This document shows, one piece after another, positions 10,970-22,700 of a stretch of DNA of 64,000 bases. The stretch spans positions 43,183,652-43,247,651 of the forward strand of contig JASWHV010000012.1 of assembly GCA_030760725.1 (NCBI GenBank), in the 5' to 3' direction. Origin of the DNA: Neostapfia colusana (lineage: Eukaryota; Streptophyta; Magnoliopsida; Poales; Poaceae). The notes beneath the pieces were generated by a model. It saw only the letters and a program-made list of their open reading frames with translations. It did no database searches and was not told the DNA's origin. Within the stretch, counting starts at the first letter, position 1. The number at the start of each line of letters is the position of its first letter. The translations under genes were made by a program, and so were the position numbers.

Positions 10970-13900
10970 TGTGACACCCTCATCTCGGGTGTCAGCATAT
11001 GTTCATGCTTTATGAAGAAGAAAAACATTTTAAGAAAAGGAGGAACAGAGACAAGTATCAAAAGGATGGCCAACAAAGCTCTCCGAGAGCACCGAAGGCA
11101 ATTTCCACGACCAGCAGACCACGTGGCGTGTTCGGAGCTCATCCCCAAGAAAATGGGAGAGGTCCGCCGTTAAACTAGCTACGTGGCAGGCTCGGGGGTC
11201 ACCTCCGCAATTGGAAAAAGGTTCGACCCTGTGGGACACGTGTTGCCCACGGAGCTAGCCTCTGCGGAAGAAGCGAAGGCATTTTTCGTAGGACACATGT
11301 CATCCTCGGAGCTAGTCCTCGCGAAAATCAGAGGACCCGTCACGCGGGATACGTGTCGATCTCGGAGCTTATCTCACAGAAGCCCGGATCTATCGAACAC
11401 GCGTCGCCACTGGAGCTTATCACCGGAAAGTCCGTCGCAGCTAAACACGTGTCGACCTCGGGGCATGTCCCTGAGGAAAGGAGAGCGGAAAGACCGGCGC
11501 CAACACGTGGCGTGCGTGGAGCTCACCTCCGAAGAAGAGGGAGGTCTCGCTCGTGACACGTGGCACAACCGGAGCCGTCTCTGTGGGCGAGGCGATACCA
11601 GGCCCGGAGGACACGTGGAGCTTCCGGAGCTCATCACCACGAAGGTAACGAGCCTGGAGCGGTTTTTACGCGTGAAGATACCAGTACGCAACGGAAACCG
11701 ATCTAAACTCCACAATGTTACTGAAGATAAGACGTCAGGATCTAATAAAAATCTGGGTGAGACTCTTATTCGGGATCCAATCAGATTAGGACTCTTCTCT
11801 TCCTGATTATAAATAGAACCCAAAACCTCTGGCCGAAACCACAAACTTCTCTTTCAACTCCTGAGCCGACGACTTAGAGCCCTAGCCCTAACTCGCCGAG
11901 CAAAACATCGCCAAAGCACAACAAGGGAGATCATCGGAGGAGAACCAAGCGGTCTGGGGGGGACTTCGAAGACAAGAAGAGCGTGAGGTAGGACTTCGAT
12001 ACCACCTTACGACATCATTGTGTTCATCTTTGCATCTGTTCTTTGATTCCTTTCGAACAGAAGCCTTTTCGTGGGCAGATCACTCGATGATCAGTTTGAT
12101 CTAAAGACAAGATCATCGCTACGTCCACCTTTGATCCAAACACCTCTGCCCATGCAAGCCATGCAAGAAACAGATCAATCTAATAAAACTAATCATAGGA
12201 TAGCATGCATGTGCATCACCGCATCTAGTTTAAGGTTTGAACATGATATTGATTGCTGTGAATCTTGTATGCGCGTAAATCCTACATAGCAGGACAGATC
12301 CAGGAAGCTGTCTACAACGAGCTGCAGCAACAAGGTTTTGAGAATCAAGAACAACCGGAACCGCAAGAACAAGGCAAGTGCTCCTTGACCATGTTGATCC
12401 TATGTTTTGGGTAAAACTGTTTTGATTTGCGAAAAGGTGTGCGTACTGAGTCAAACATGATGGGAAACCCTTTTATAGGAGTTTACTAGTTTTGATTAAA
12501 CCATCCTTGTCGCCTGGGAAGTTTACCAGTCGGGTATGGTTTTTGCTTTATGCTTCGCTGAGTCCATGGGATTGGGAAGCGAGATACATGTGTCTAGCTA
12601 ACTGCACTCGTAATGATAATGAGACAAACTGATGCTAATAATGGACATGGATCGGAGGGAGATCTAGGCAAGCCTGGGTTTGTGAATGAGGTAGCATGAG
12701 ATGGTGGTTTTGCTTGCCGTAGATCTAAGGACCGATTCATGCATGCACATGCCAGGATAACAGTGCCACCACAAGGCCAAGTATGGGTGCGGCTTAGCTG
12801 AGTAATTAGGTAAGTTGCTAGAGTGTTATGGACTGTGGAAGGCGTGGGGAATGGGAGTCGAGAGAGGACTGCCCTGGGAACTGCATGGCACAAGAGGGGG
12901 CCCGTGAGTGGGAGAATTGGAGATTCTAGCCTGCCGGTGAAACCTTAGTGAGTCCATACATCTAGTAACCCCTTTGTAAAGGCTATTTTGTGATCTCTTG
13001 ACCATACACCGACGGATGTGTACTGGTATAATGGAGGTTCTGCAGTCGCCGACGGGTGACAAAATCACAAACTTGTGGGTAAAGAGGTGCAAACTCTGCA
13101 GAGTTATTAAAACTATCATGATAGCCGAGATTACGGTCAAGAGCACCTGGCTAAACTGCCATGATTAGATGGGATGTTTACTGGGATGGTTATTGAAATG
13201 GTTATTGGGAAGGTTCTTGGTTATGGATATTGATTATGGTTTGGTTTGGGACTGTGGAGTCCGGGAGATGAGATGGTTGCATGACTGGTGGGTCATGACA
13301 TGAGATTGGTCTCAGTGCGAGACAAGGTTGTTTTATGAGGAAAGATGGTAGCGAATACGAGGAGGTATTCGTGAGTATGAGTAAAGGATTGGTTAATGTT
13401 CGGATGGAACACGGGAAGTGATGGAGGTATGTTGGTAATTTAATACATGCTGGGACTACATTCATCTAAAGTTAAGTTGCTGTTTTATCATGATTTTATA
13501 AATTTGTTTTTCTGCAAATAAGCCTTTTACACCTACCTTGTTTATGAGCAGCATATCATGTGTTATTCCCGCACTTGCTGAGTACATCATTGTGCTCAAA
13601 CTTGCATTATTATTTCTTCATCAACAGCAAGAGAAGCCTACTATGAAGATCAAGTGGAACATTATGGCGTGTGATCTGTTCTCAACCTTGCCTGTGGAGG
13701 GAGTAGAGATGGAACCACTTCTGCTTAGTTTTGCTTCCGCATTAGTTTTTGCTTCCGCATTTAAATAAGGACTTCCGCTGCGTAGAAATAAAGACTTCCG
13801 CTATGAGCATGAGTCCAAGACTCATGAGGTGTTGTAATAAACTCTGTTATTCGTGGTAATATATAATCTGAATTCAGTTTGTGGAACGTATGTGTATGTG

Positions 13901-13973
13901 TGATGAACATCCTGGGCACACATATGCATTAGTTCTCGGTTCCGTGGTTTTCCACAGAATTGAGGGCGTCACA
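10970..13973 (+). repeat. gypsy-1 LTR 2 (3004 bp), right end of the array
   Basis: This LTR begins TGTGACACCC and ends GTCACA, and is closely similar to LTR 1 throughout. The G-box array is present (first unit at 11120). Here the ninth unit is a full CACGTGGC at 11557-11564, where LTR 1 has CACGCGGC. CCAAT is at 11777-11781 and TATAAATA at 11808-11815. The bases after it (AAACC...) belong to the copia-1 5' LTR. Confidence 0.93.
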
Positions 13974-14802
13974 AAACCCAACTATAAAAAGAGGTGTATG
14001 GCCATACCAACACAATTTTTGACCCCCCTGCGCCATGACACCTCCCAAGAGCCCAAAATTCACCTCTCTTCATACATTCTAACCCAAGAAGGATCAATTC
14101 TTGTGGATTGGCAATTTATCAAAGGAAAGACTAGTTCTACATCATCTTGAGCTCTTGGGTTTGATCTCTCGCACACTTTTCATTGTTAATTATTCATCTG
14201 TTGATTGTGTTGAGACGTGTTGATTTATTTGTTGTAATTCTTGGGGAGCCCTCAACTTGTGAGAAGGCCCCTTGAACAAGTTTTTTGCTCTTTGTGATTA
14301 GTGAAACAGAATCGGTCTTTGTGGTGATTTGACGAGGGTAGGGTTGGAGAAAACCTGGTCCTTAGTGGACTCCTCAACGGGGACGTAGATTGCCTTCGTG
14401 GAATCGAACCTCGGGATAAACACTTGTCTCCCACTCTTGTTTATTAATTGTTCATCATTTTAGAGTGTTTAATCAATCCTTTGAAACTCACGTTCAAGCA
14501 TTAACATCAAGTTGATTCTTGTCATTCATTGTATTATTGTTGCAATACATCTGAGTTATCATTCAATTTCCGCTGCATAAAGTATTAAAAGTGAACATTG
14601 ATCAACCTTGATCTCCCTGGTCCACGTATACCGTACTAGTCCGCCCAGTATCGGACTAGTCCGATTTTTCTCTGTTTAGAAAACGGACTAGTCCACACTC
14701 TACCGAACTAGTCTGATTTCTCTGTATTTGATAGACTACTAAGTGTTCCAGGTTTCAACAAAGCATCGAAAAGCCTATTCACCCCCCTCTAGGCTACATT
14801 CA
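13974..14802 (+). repeat. copia-1 5' LTR remnant
   Basis: This sequence is homologous to 39276-40064 and ends CTACATTCA. A TATA box (TATAAAA, 13983-13989) sits only 9 bp from the gypsy-1 junction, so U3 has been severed from the core promoter. The two LTR copies differ by an indel of about 20 bp near 14390 and by the number of CGGACTAGTCCG-type repeats (14631-14717 here, 39912-39978 in the 3' LTR). Confidence 0.88.
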
Positions 14803-14804
14803 AT

Positions 14805-14816
14805 TGGTATCAGAGC
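14805..14816 (+). promoter_or_regulatory. copia-1 primer-binding site
   Basis: TGGTATCAGAGC begins two bases after the LTR end and is complementary to initiator tRNA-Met. Confidence 0.88.
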
Positions 14817-14855
14817 CAAACTCTTCAAAAGAGACTCACCGCTCGAAGAGACGAT

Positions 14856-17224
14856 ATGGACATCAAGGATGCAAACAAGAAGATCAACGACGAAATGAAA
14901 AATGATGAAAGGACTCAAAAGCTAAAGAAGCTACTTGATGCCATTCAAGACAGTGAGGACGATGATGAGGAGGTTCTCCAACTCAAGGCTCTTCTATAGA
15001 AGAAGGCAATCTCCCCAAAAGGGAAGAGGAACACCGATGATGAAAAGAAGAAGAAAGGGGGTAGTCACACAGACTACTCCCGATATCCTTTTGATTATGA
15101 GCATTTGAATTCTCACAATAATCATTACTTATCAATTCCCCTAGGAAAAGCACCTTACTTTGATGGAAACGATTATTCAATGTGGAGACAAAACATGAAA
15201 ATGCATCTCATATCTCTTAACCCGAGTGGCATATAGTGTGTACAGGGATAGATATCCCGAATGATGATGAAGAGCTGACCCCAATCCAAGAACAAGCCAT
15301 TCATAGAAATGCTCAAGCTGCAGCTGTGATCACGTCATCACTAAGCCGAGACGAGTTCACCAAGGTGGATGGGCTTGAAATTGCCAAGGAGATATGGGAC
15401 ACACTACAAACTGCACATGAAGGTGATCGTCACGTACGCGAAGCCAAGATAGAAATGACCGAAGGTGAATTGGGAAGATTCGCGATAGAAGAAGATGAAT
15501 CACCACAAGATATGTACAACCGACTAAAGAATCTCATCAACAAAGTCCGAGCTTATGGCAGCAAGAAGTAGAATGACCATGAGGTTGTGAAGCTGATTCT
15601 CAGAGCATTCATGCCTCGTAATGTAACCCTCTGCTCTATGATCAGAGAAAACCCCGGGTACCGGAAAATGACCCCAGACGAACTTCTTGGCAAGATCATC
15701 AACTTTGAGATGATGGAGAAGCAAGCCAAGCATGTTAAGGAAATTGCCGATCTCACCTCGGCAAAGAAGAAAGGAGTCGCATTGAAGTCAACTTGTAAAC
15801 CCATATCAAAGGAAGCTCGAGAAGCTTATGGAGAAGATGACAGCGACGATGAAAGCAGTGATATCGATGAAGAAGACATGATCTTGTTCATGAAGAAGTT
15901 CAAGAAAATGATGAGAATAAGAAAGGGCAACAACTCAAATGAAGGAAGACAAAGAGACAAACAAAGACCCAAGATGAGACGGGCGTGCTATAACTGCGGA
16001 GGATACAATCACTTCATAGTGGATTATCCACTTGATGAAAACAAGAAGAAGACAAAGAATAACAGGTCTCAACCAAAGAAAATGTTCAAGAAGAAGAAGC
16101 AATATGGCCAAGCACATCTAGGGAAGGAGTGGGACTCCAATGATGAATCTTCATCCAAAGAAGAAGAAGAAGAGATGGCCACCATAGCCACAAAGAAGAC
16201 TACCAAGAGATCCACTCTCTTCCCAACCATGGGCGCAAGGAATGACACCGACAACACCTGTCTAATGGCAAAGGAAGGTAAACGAAAGGTACCGACTAAA
16301 TCTTCCTTCCTGCATTCTTTTACTAGTGATAGTGATAACTCTAGTGAAGATGATAGCAGTGATGAAGATGAGTATATGCTTAGAGGTTTAGACAAAAAGA
16401 CAGTTGCTAGAATGAAATTTCTACTTAATAAGCTTGTTGATATGGAGAAGCTAGTCAATCGTCAGAAAGATATGATCATCTCCCAAAAGGGGGAATATCT
16501 TGAGATTGAAAAGCTTCTTGATTTTGAAAAGGAACAAAATAAATCACTAGAGCTTGAATTAGATTTAAGCAAGGAGGCTTGCTTGAAGCTAAAAGACTCA
16601 AACACCGCCATCATGGATGAACTTGCTAACTTAACCAAAGTTAACAAGATCCTTGAGGGATAAGTTGAGTCACTCAAGCAAAATGGTTCTTCATCAACTA
16701 CTAGCTCACATTCTCAACACACAAAGTCTGAAACCAGCATCACTTGTACATGTGCCAAAAATGACATTAACATGAAGAAAAAGCTAAACTTGACAAAGGA
16801 CAAGAAATCTTCTCAAAATGGCATATTTGACAAGGAGAAGATCAATTATGCACGCAGTGCATACTCGGTCACAAGACCTCCTAATGTCAAATATGGCATG
16901 GGATATTCTAATGGTGAAAAGCACAATGCTAGAAACCACAAGAATAACAAGGATTACATTGCCTTTGTCAAGGGAAACTCTTCTCAAACTACAAAGCTTA
17001 GTAATGTTGATAAATTTAACAACGTGAACACATATGAACAGAAACTTCTTTTTAGAACCTTTGATGCTTCATACGTACTTACGAAAAGTAATCTTGGAAG
17101 AGTTTATGCTAAACATGTTGGGCTACGTCATGGGAATACCAAGTCTCATGTGTGGGTGCCCAAATCACTTGTGACTAACCTCAAAGGACCCAAGCAAGCT
17201 TGGGTACCTAAGACCAAGACATAA
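14856..17224 (+). pseudogene. copia-1 Gag (capsid and zinc knuckle), broken by stops and a frameshift
   Basis: The frame starts at ATG 14856. It meets TAG at 14997, loses a few bases near 15230 (frameshift), then reads from about 15236 with stops at 15569-15571 (TAG) and 16661-16663 (TAA), ending with TAA at 17222. The middle part is a copia Gag (GIDIPNDDEELT..., EIWDTLQTAHEG). A zinc knuckle near residues 130-145 of the 15587 segment reads CYNCGGYNHFIVDY, so the last Cys is replaced by Tyr. Long acidic and lysine-rich stretches and a probable coiled coil (about 16400-16660) follow. The long C-terminal extension fits SIRE-like Gag. Assignment as Gag is firm; function is lost. Confidence 0.85.
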
Positions 17225-17256
17225 TTTATTTTTTGTAGACTTATTCATCCGACGGA

Positions 17257-18310
17257 GCAAAATGGGTGCTAGATAGCGGATGCACCAATCACATGACCGG
17301 AGAAAGAAGAATGTTCATGGAATATGAAGAAAATGAAAATCCAAGCGAAGGCATTTACTTTGGTGATAATAGTCAAGGAAAAGTACTTGGTACCGGTAAA
17401 ATTGTAATTTCATCACAACATACTCTCTCTCTCTCTCATGTTTTACATGTTGACTCCCTAGATTATAATCTGTTGTCCATATCTCAATTATGCGATAAGG
17501 GTTATAATTGCTTGTTCACTAATGAGGGTGTGACTGTCTTTAGAAGGAGTGATAACTCAATTGCATTCAAAGGTGTGTTGAAGGGAAAACTTTATCTAGT
17601 TGACTTCAACAAAGATAAAGCTGAACTTGACACATGCTTGATTGCAAAGACCAACATGGGTTGGCTGTGGCATAGACGGCTAGCGCATGTTGGTATGAGG
17701 AATCTTCAAAAACTTCTCAAAGGCGATCACATTATAGGTTTAAAGGATGTTGTTTTTGAGAAAGACAGGCCATGTAGAGCATGTCAAGCAGGAAAACAAG
17801 TAGGAGCACCCCATCCCGCGAAGAATGTCATGACTAAAACAAGACCGCTTGAGCTCCTTCACATGGATCTATTTGGTCCAATTGCCTACATAAGCATCGG
17901 CGGTAATAAATATGGTCTAGTCATTGTTGATGATTTTTCACGCTTCACGTGGGACTCTCAAGAAGTTCATCAAGCGTGCCCAAAATAAATTCTCATTGAA
18001 GATCAAGAACATACGAAGTGACAATGGAACAGAATTCAAGAACACTCAAGTTGAGGAGTATCTAGACGAAGAAGGGATAAAGCATGATTTTTCAGCACCA
18101 TACACTCCTCAACCAAACGGAGTAGCCGAAAGGAAGAACAGAACTCTCATTGAGATGTCGAGGACAATGCTCGATGAATACAAGACTTCGGACAGGTTTT
18201 GGGCCAAAGCGGTTAACACTGCTTGTCACGCCATAAACCGACTATATCTTCATCGGCTGCTCAAGATAACCTCTTATGAACTACTCATGGTTGAAGTAGC
18301 ACGTGACGTA
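17257..18310 (+). pseudogene. copia-1 Pol part 1: protease, pre-integrase and integrase, with deletions
   Basis: This stretch opens with the copia protease motif LDSGCTNHMTG (about 17266-17298), in a different frame from Gag. The GAG-pre-integrase domain is recognised by HRRLAHVGMRNL (about 17671-17706) and CRACQAGK. The integrase core begins at LLHMDLFGP (about 17855) and is broken near 17950 by a deletion that shifts the frame. It resumes at about 17955 with IRSDNGTEFKN and TPQPNGVAERKN, the second Asp and the Glu of the triad. A larger deletion near 18290 joins the integrase core directly to the VARDVVFDE stretch that normally lies about 80 residues further on. Confidence 0.85.
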
Positions 18311-19797
18311 GTGTTCGATGAAACTAACGGCTCTCAAGAAGAGCAAGTTGATCAGTGTGTGCTAGATCAAGAAGAAGATCCATGTCAAGCATTGAGAAGA
18401 ATGGCTTTGGGCGATGTTCGATCACAAGTGCCACCTTCAAATGTGAATGAAGAAAATGAACCACAGATGGAGGAAAATGATCAAGGGGGAGCTTCCATAC
18501 AAGATCAACCTCAAGAAAACCAAGAAGGCCAAAACATCATTGAGGGCAACTATCCAGGGGGAGAAGAAGATGATAATGAAGATTCAAGACCACAAGTGCC
18601 ACATCCAAGAGTACACCAAAGCATCCAAAGAGATCACCCCATTGACAACATAATCGGTGACATATGAAAGGGAGTAGTAACTCAATCTTGCATAGCTAAC
18701 TTTTGTGAACACTATTCCTTTGTATCTTCTTTGGAACAATACAGGGTCGAGTATGCATTAAAAGATCCAGACTGGGTGATGGCGATGCAAGAAGAACTGA
18801 ACAACTTCAAAAGGAACAAAGTGTGGGAGCTTGTTGAGAGACCCAAGTCCAACGTCATCAGCACTAAATGGGTCTTCCACAACAAGCAAGACGAACATGG
18901 AGTGGTAACAAGGAACAAGGCACGACTTGTGGCAAAAGGGTACTCACAAGTCGAAGGTTTGAATTTCGATGAGACTTTTGCTCCCGTAGCTAGGCTTGAA
19001 TCGATTCGTATATTACTTGCATACGCTACTCACCATGATTTCAAATGGACGTGAAAAGTGCCTTTCTCAACGGACCAATCAAGGAGGAGGTGTACGAGCA
19101 ACCACCCGGTTTTGAAGATCAAGAGCACCCCGACTACGTATTCAAACTGCATAAGGCTCTCTATGGCCTCAAACAAGCTCCTAGAGCTTGGGAGTGCCTT
19201 AGAGACTTTTTGATTGAAAATGAATTCAAAATTGGAAAAGTTGATTACACCTTGTTCACTAAACACTTTGATGATGATCTCTTCATTTGCCAAATCTATG
19301 TTGACGATATTATATTTGGTTCAACTAACAAATCTTTTTGTCAAGAATTTAGCAAGATTATGACAGATAGATTTGAGATGTCCATGATGGAAGAGCTGAG
19401 ATACTTCTTAGGATTCCAAGTGAAACAACAATTGGACGGGACGTTCATAAGCCAAACAAAGTACACTCAAGACATTCTCAAGAAGTTTGGAATGGACAAA
19501 GCAAAACCCATAAATACTCCCATGGCGACAAATGGACACTTGGATCTAAATGAAGACGGACCTAATGTGGATCAAAAGGTATATCATTCCATGATTGGCT
19601 CCTTACTCTATCTATGTGCATCTAGGCCTGACATTATGTTGAGTGTATGTCTGTGTGCAAGGTTTCAAGCCAATCCTAAGGAATGTCACTTGTCAGCCGT
19701 TAAAAGGATCTTAAGATATTTAGTTCATACACCCAACCTAGGACTTTGGTATCCCAAAGGTTCAAAATTCAATCTCATTGGATACTACGATGCAGAT
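18311..19797 (+). pseudogene. copia-1 Pol part 2: integrase C-terminus, reverse transcriptase and start of RNase H
   Basis: An acidic linker is followed by TGA at 18665-18667 in the same frame. The copia RT then starts at about 18731 (DPDWVMAMQEELNNF). A small deletion near 19046 shifts the frame between KWVFHNKQ...HDF and MDVKSAFLNGP. The catalytic YVDDIIFG block lies near 19300-19323, and SRPDI marks the connection domain. The frame runs into GYYDAD at the gypsy-2 junction and resumes at 35387. At least one stop and one frameshift make it a pseudogene. Confidence 0.88.
19793..19797 (+). repeat. Target-site duplication of gypsy-2, left copy (CAGAT)
   Basis: CAGAT occurs directly before the left LTR and again at 35382-35386 directly after the right LTR. 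The two copies lie in the RNase H codons of copia-1. Confidence 0.95.
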
Positions 19798-22700
19798 TGA
19801 CACGACCCCCCGGTCTTGTCGAGCCAGGATCACGCTGAGGGGTGCTGCGTTGCACAGCACCGGATAACACACATCAAAGGTACAAAGCGGAAGCAAAGTG
19901 TTATTACATAAACAGCTTTATGAACATTTTTACAACAAAATATGTTCAGTCTACACTCACGGGCGTAGACTACGCATCGAGTTCACGTTCAGCCCGTGCA
20001 CGTGTCCCCGCTAGCAAGCACACACACTAACACGGTGACGTGCACGACTCCCACTCGACGGGGTTCCCCTCCTGGGGTTCCGTCTCCTCCTCGAGAGTCC
20101 CTTCCTCATAGAACCCTGCAAAAGCTTCAAACACAAGCAGTGAGCACGAAGGCTCAGCAAGACTGACCCGTCTCTCCTAAACATGGAACTTCTACATGAG
20201 GGGTGATAGGTACAGGAGATAAAACAAGTTGCAAGGACTCGCCTAATTAGTGGAACCTTACTTTCAAATTTTAGCAGCAGGTTGTGGAGAACCTTATGCT
20301 AAGGCACATGAGAGAGCCACAATCAAACAAGAAACACATTTCTCTCATGTACTTTGCCCAAAGTTGAAAGGAACTTTAATTAGCTCTAAACTAAAGCAAA
20401 TCATTAACAATCAAGTCCATCTTTCAATCAGCAACATTTTAACATCTAACTAGCCTGTTCTTTATACGTCACGGTACAGTGAACAAGTGGTACTCACTGA
20501 CCGTGAGGGACGGTGATTATAATCGATTTACACCTGCAGGGTTACCCGAATAACCCGTCATGTATGCCCGTACTCGATGTTGCCTACAGCAACCATCACA
20601 GACGTCGTACGCAACCACCTTTCGCCCGCCAGCCAAATATTGAACCGGTCCCATCGTCCTGAGCAAGAGGTCTCTGCACGCGCATCTCAGTGCCGCCAGC
20701 CGATTTACACCTCAAGCTCTCAACCTACCCTCTGAACGACGGGCAATGCCTCAATACCCAGCTACCCGAGTTACATCAGTTTCCCGGTTCCCATATAGCC
20801 GGTAGGTCTTCGGTACTGTTCTAGCTTGTTCAACAGGCCCGCACACGGCACGGTCCTCAATCGACACAAGCGGAGCTATAGCACACAGGCCCCAAAGTCC
20901 TGCTGCTCTTACTCTCCGCTTGGTCTCATTTTTCTTGCCATGTGTATCATGTGCTATCTCTACCCGAGTCGAGTGCCTCTAGCCTATGCTCGCGAGTAGT
21001 TCCAACTACTCGACTTGTACCGACTCCTACTCTATCTTGGCATTGCAGTGGCTAACGAGGTTTTCAATCTTAATCCCAACCCATGGTGTTATTGGCTATG
21101 CATTTGGGGTTTCAAACAAGACTCTAATGCAAGAAGTAATGATACTCAAGTAAGTGCTCAAAACAATAAAAATTTGTAAAAAGGTTAATGCAAACCGGAG
21201 CTTGCCTGCTTTGTAGGGTAGTAGTATATAATAGAAGTTAGTGATCTTCAATCCCTTGATCTGTCTAAACTTGCTCAACTGATCCACATGTCAAGGGATG
21301 GCTCCGTCAATGTCCTTCATCGTGAACCCTATCGACATGTATATGCATAGTATTTTATAATGTAATTCACAGGCTTAGAGATTAAAACTTCTTAAGAACA
21401 GAGGCTGTGTAGAGATCCTAAGATGAAGTGGTTGCCTCAGTTGTGCAAAGAACTCAAAGAGACTAAATCTGCCTTAGATGTTTCATTACACCTCTAGCTA
21501 AGTTTCTAATGCCATATAAGATGAGCTCTAATGATCTGGACATAACTAAAGATCCCGATATCCAATGACTTTGAAATTTTTACAGGAAGTCATACACTAC
21601 ACAGGGATTTAGCTTTCTAAATTGCAGCTAAAGTGGAAGAAAATTGTGTGTCCCACAATTTCCACACTAACCCTATGTTGTTCTTCACATCCAATAGAAT
21701 GGAGAACAAGGACAGGGAGACTCAAGGCTCAATTTGAGCTGAAAACTTGCATGTGAATTCCTGGTCACATGAAAGTGCTCTGGACCAAAAATGAACACTT
21801 TTCATTGGTTGTTTTATTCAGAACAATTCCCTAAGCAATTAAGCAAAAGGAAGTTAATTCTGAATTAACTCACATGTTCATGCTCAACTTAGTGAACTAC
21901 AATTTAAATTATAGTTCATAGAGTCTGCATGAATTTCCCTAGGGTTTTTTGGAACTAAGGTTTGCCCAGAATTGAATTTCTAAGTTTTGGAAATTTTCTG
22001 AAAATATTTCTGTATTCATTTGGATATAGCAACTTAAAATCTGAACTTTTCCTGATCAATTAACTCCAAATGCGCTGAAACCTTTACAGGAGTCTAGTAA
22101 CACCCTAGAGAATATTCTGGCAAAATTTGAGGATTTTTGGATAAACCAAACTCCCTCTAAAATTCTTTTGCTGAAAAGCTTTAACGAATTTTCCAGAATT
22201 AAATAAGGACTTTCATACCAATTGGGTTGTATATTTGGATAGAGTTTGTCAACCTGAATCTAACCCAATTTGAATCACTAAATTTGGAGGTTTCTACACA
22301 AAGATATGAGCTTTACATGAATTGGGGAAAATCTGAAAATGAGCTCTGTTCTATTTTCCAATTTTCAGAGACATAAGGAATTAACACCACATTTGAACAA
22401 GCAAATGAGGTCCAATGCCTCTGAACTTTTTACTGGGGGTCAAGTGTTGTTGGAAGAATCTCCTGTCCAATTTTGGGAATTTTCCAATACACAGAACTCC
22501 TGGAACTATTCCTACAAGATTTTCCTTATATGAATTAATGAGCCAAATCCAGAGAATTTATTAAATATTGGGCTGCACCCCTGGATAGTGCTATTTGAGA
22601 GGAATCTAACAAAATTTGTTTCCCAATTTTTGGAAATTCCTGCCCAAAGTTATGGCTCTTCAAAGATTGAACTGGAAACTGAAAATCACAAAAATGTTTA

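Larger units (their letters stand above)
1..13973 (+). mobile_element. Ty3/gypsy chromovirus-type tandem array (gypsy-1): internal-LTR-internal-LTR
   Basis: Two copies of the same internal domain (1-2999 and 6012-10969) alternate with two copies of a 3.0-kb LTR (3000-6011 and 10970-13973). LTR starts are exactly 7970 bp apart. No target-site duplication separates the copies: the first LTR is followed directly by a tRNA-Met-type primer-binding site and preceded by the polypurine tract of the upstream copy. Domain order Gag, PR, RT, RNase H, IN and a chromodomain-like tail marks a Ty3/gypsy chromovirus. The 3-kb LTR and Gag sequence suggest the Del/Tekay lineage, which is an inference. The upstream copy continues past the window start. 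The array ends at 13973 inside a copia LTR. Confidence 0.9.
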
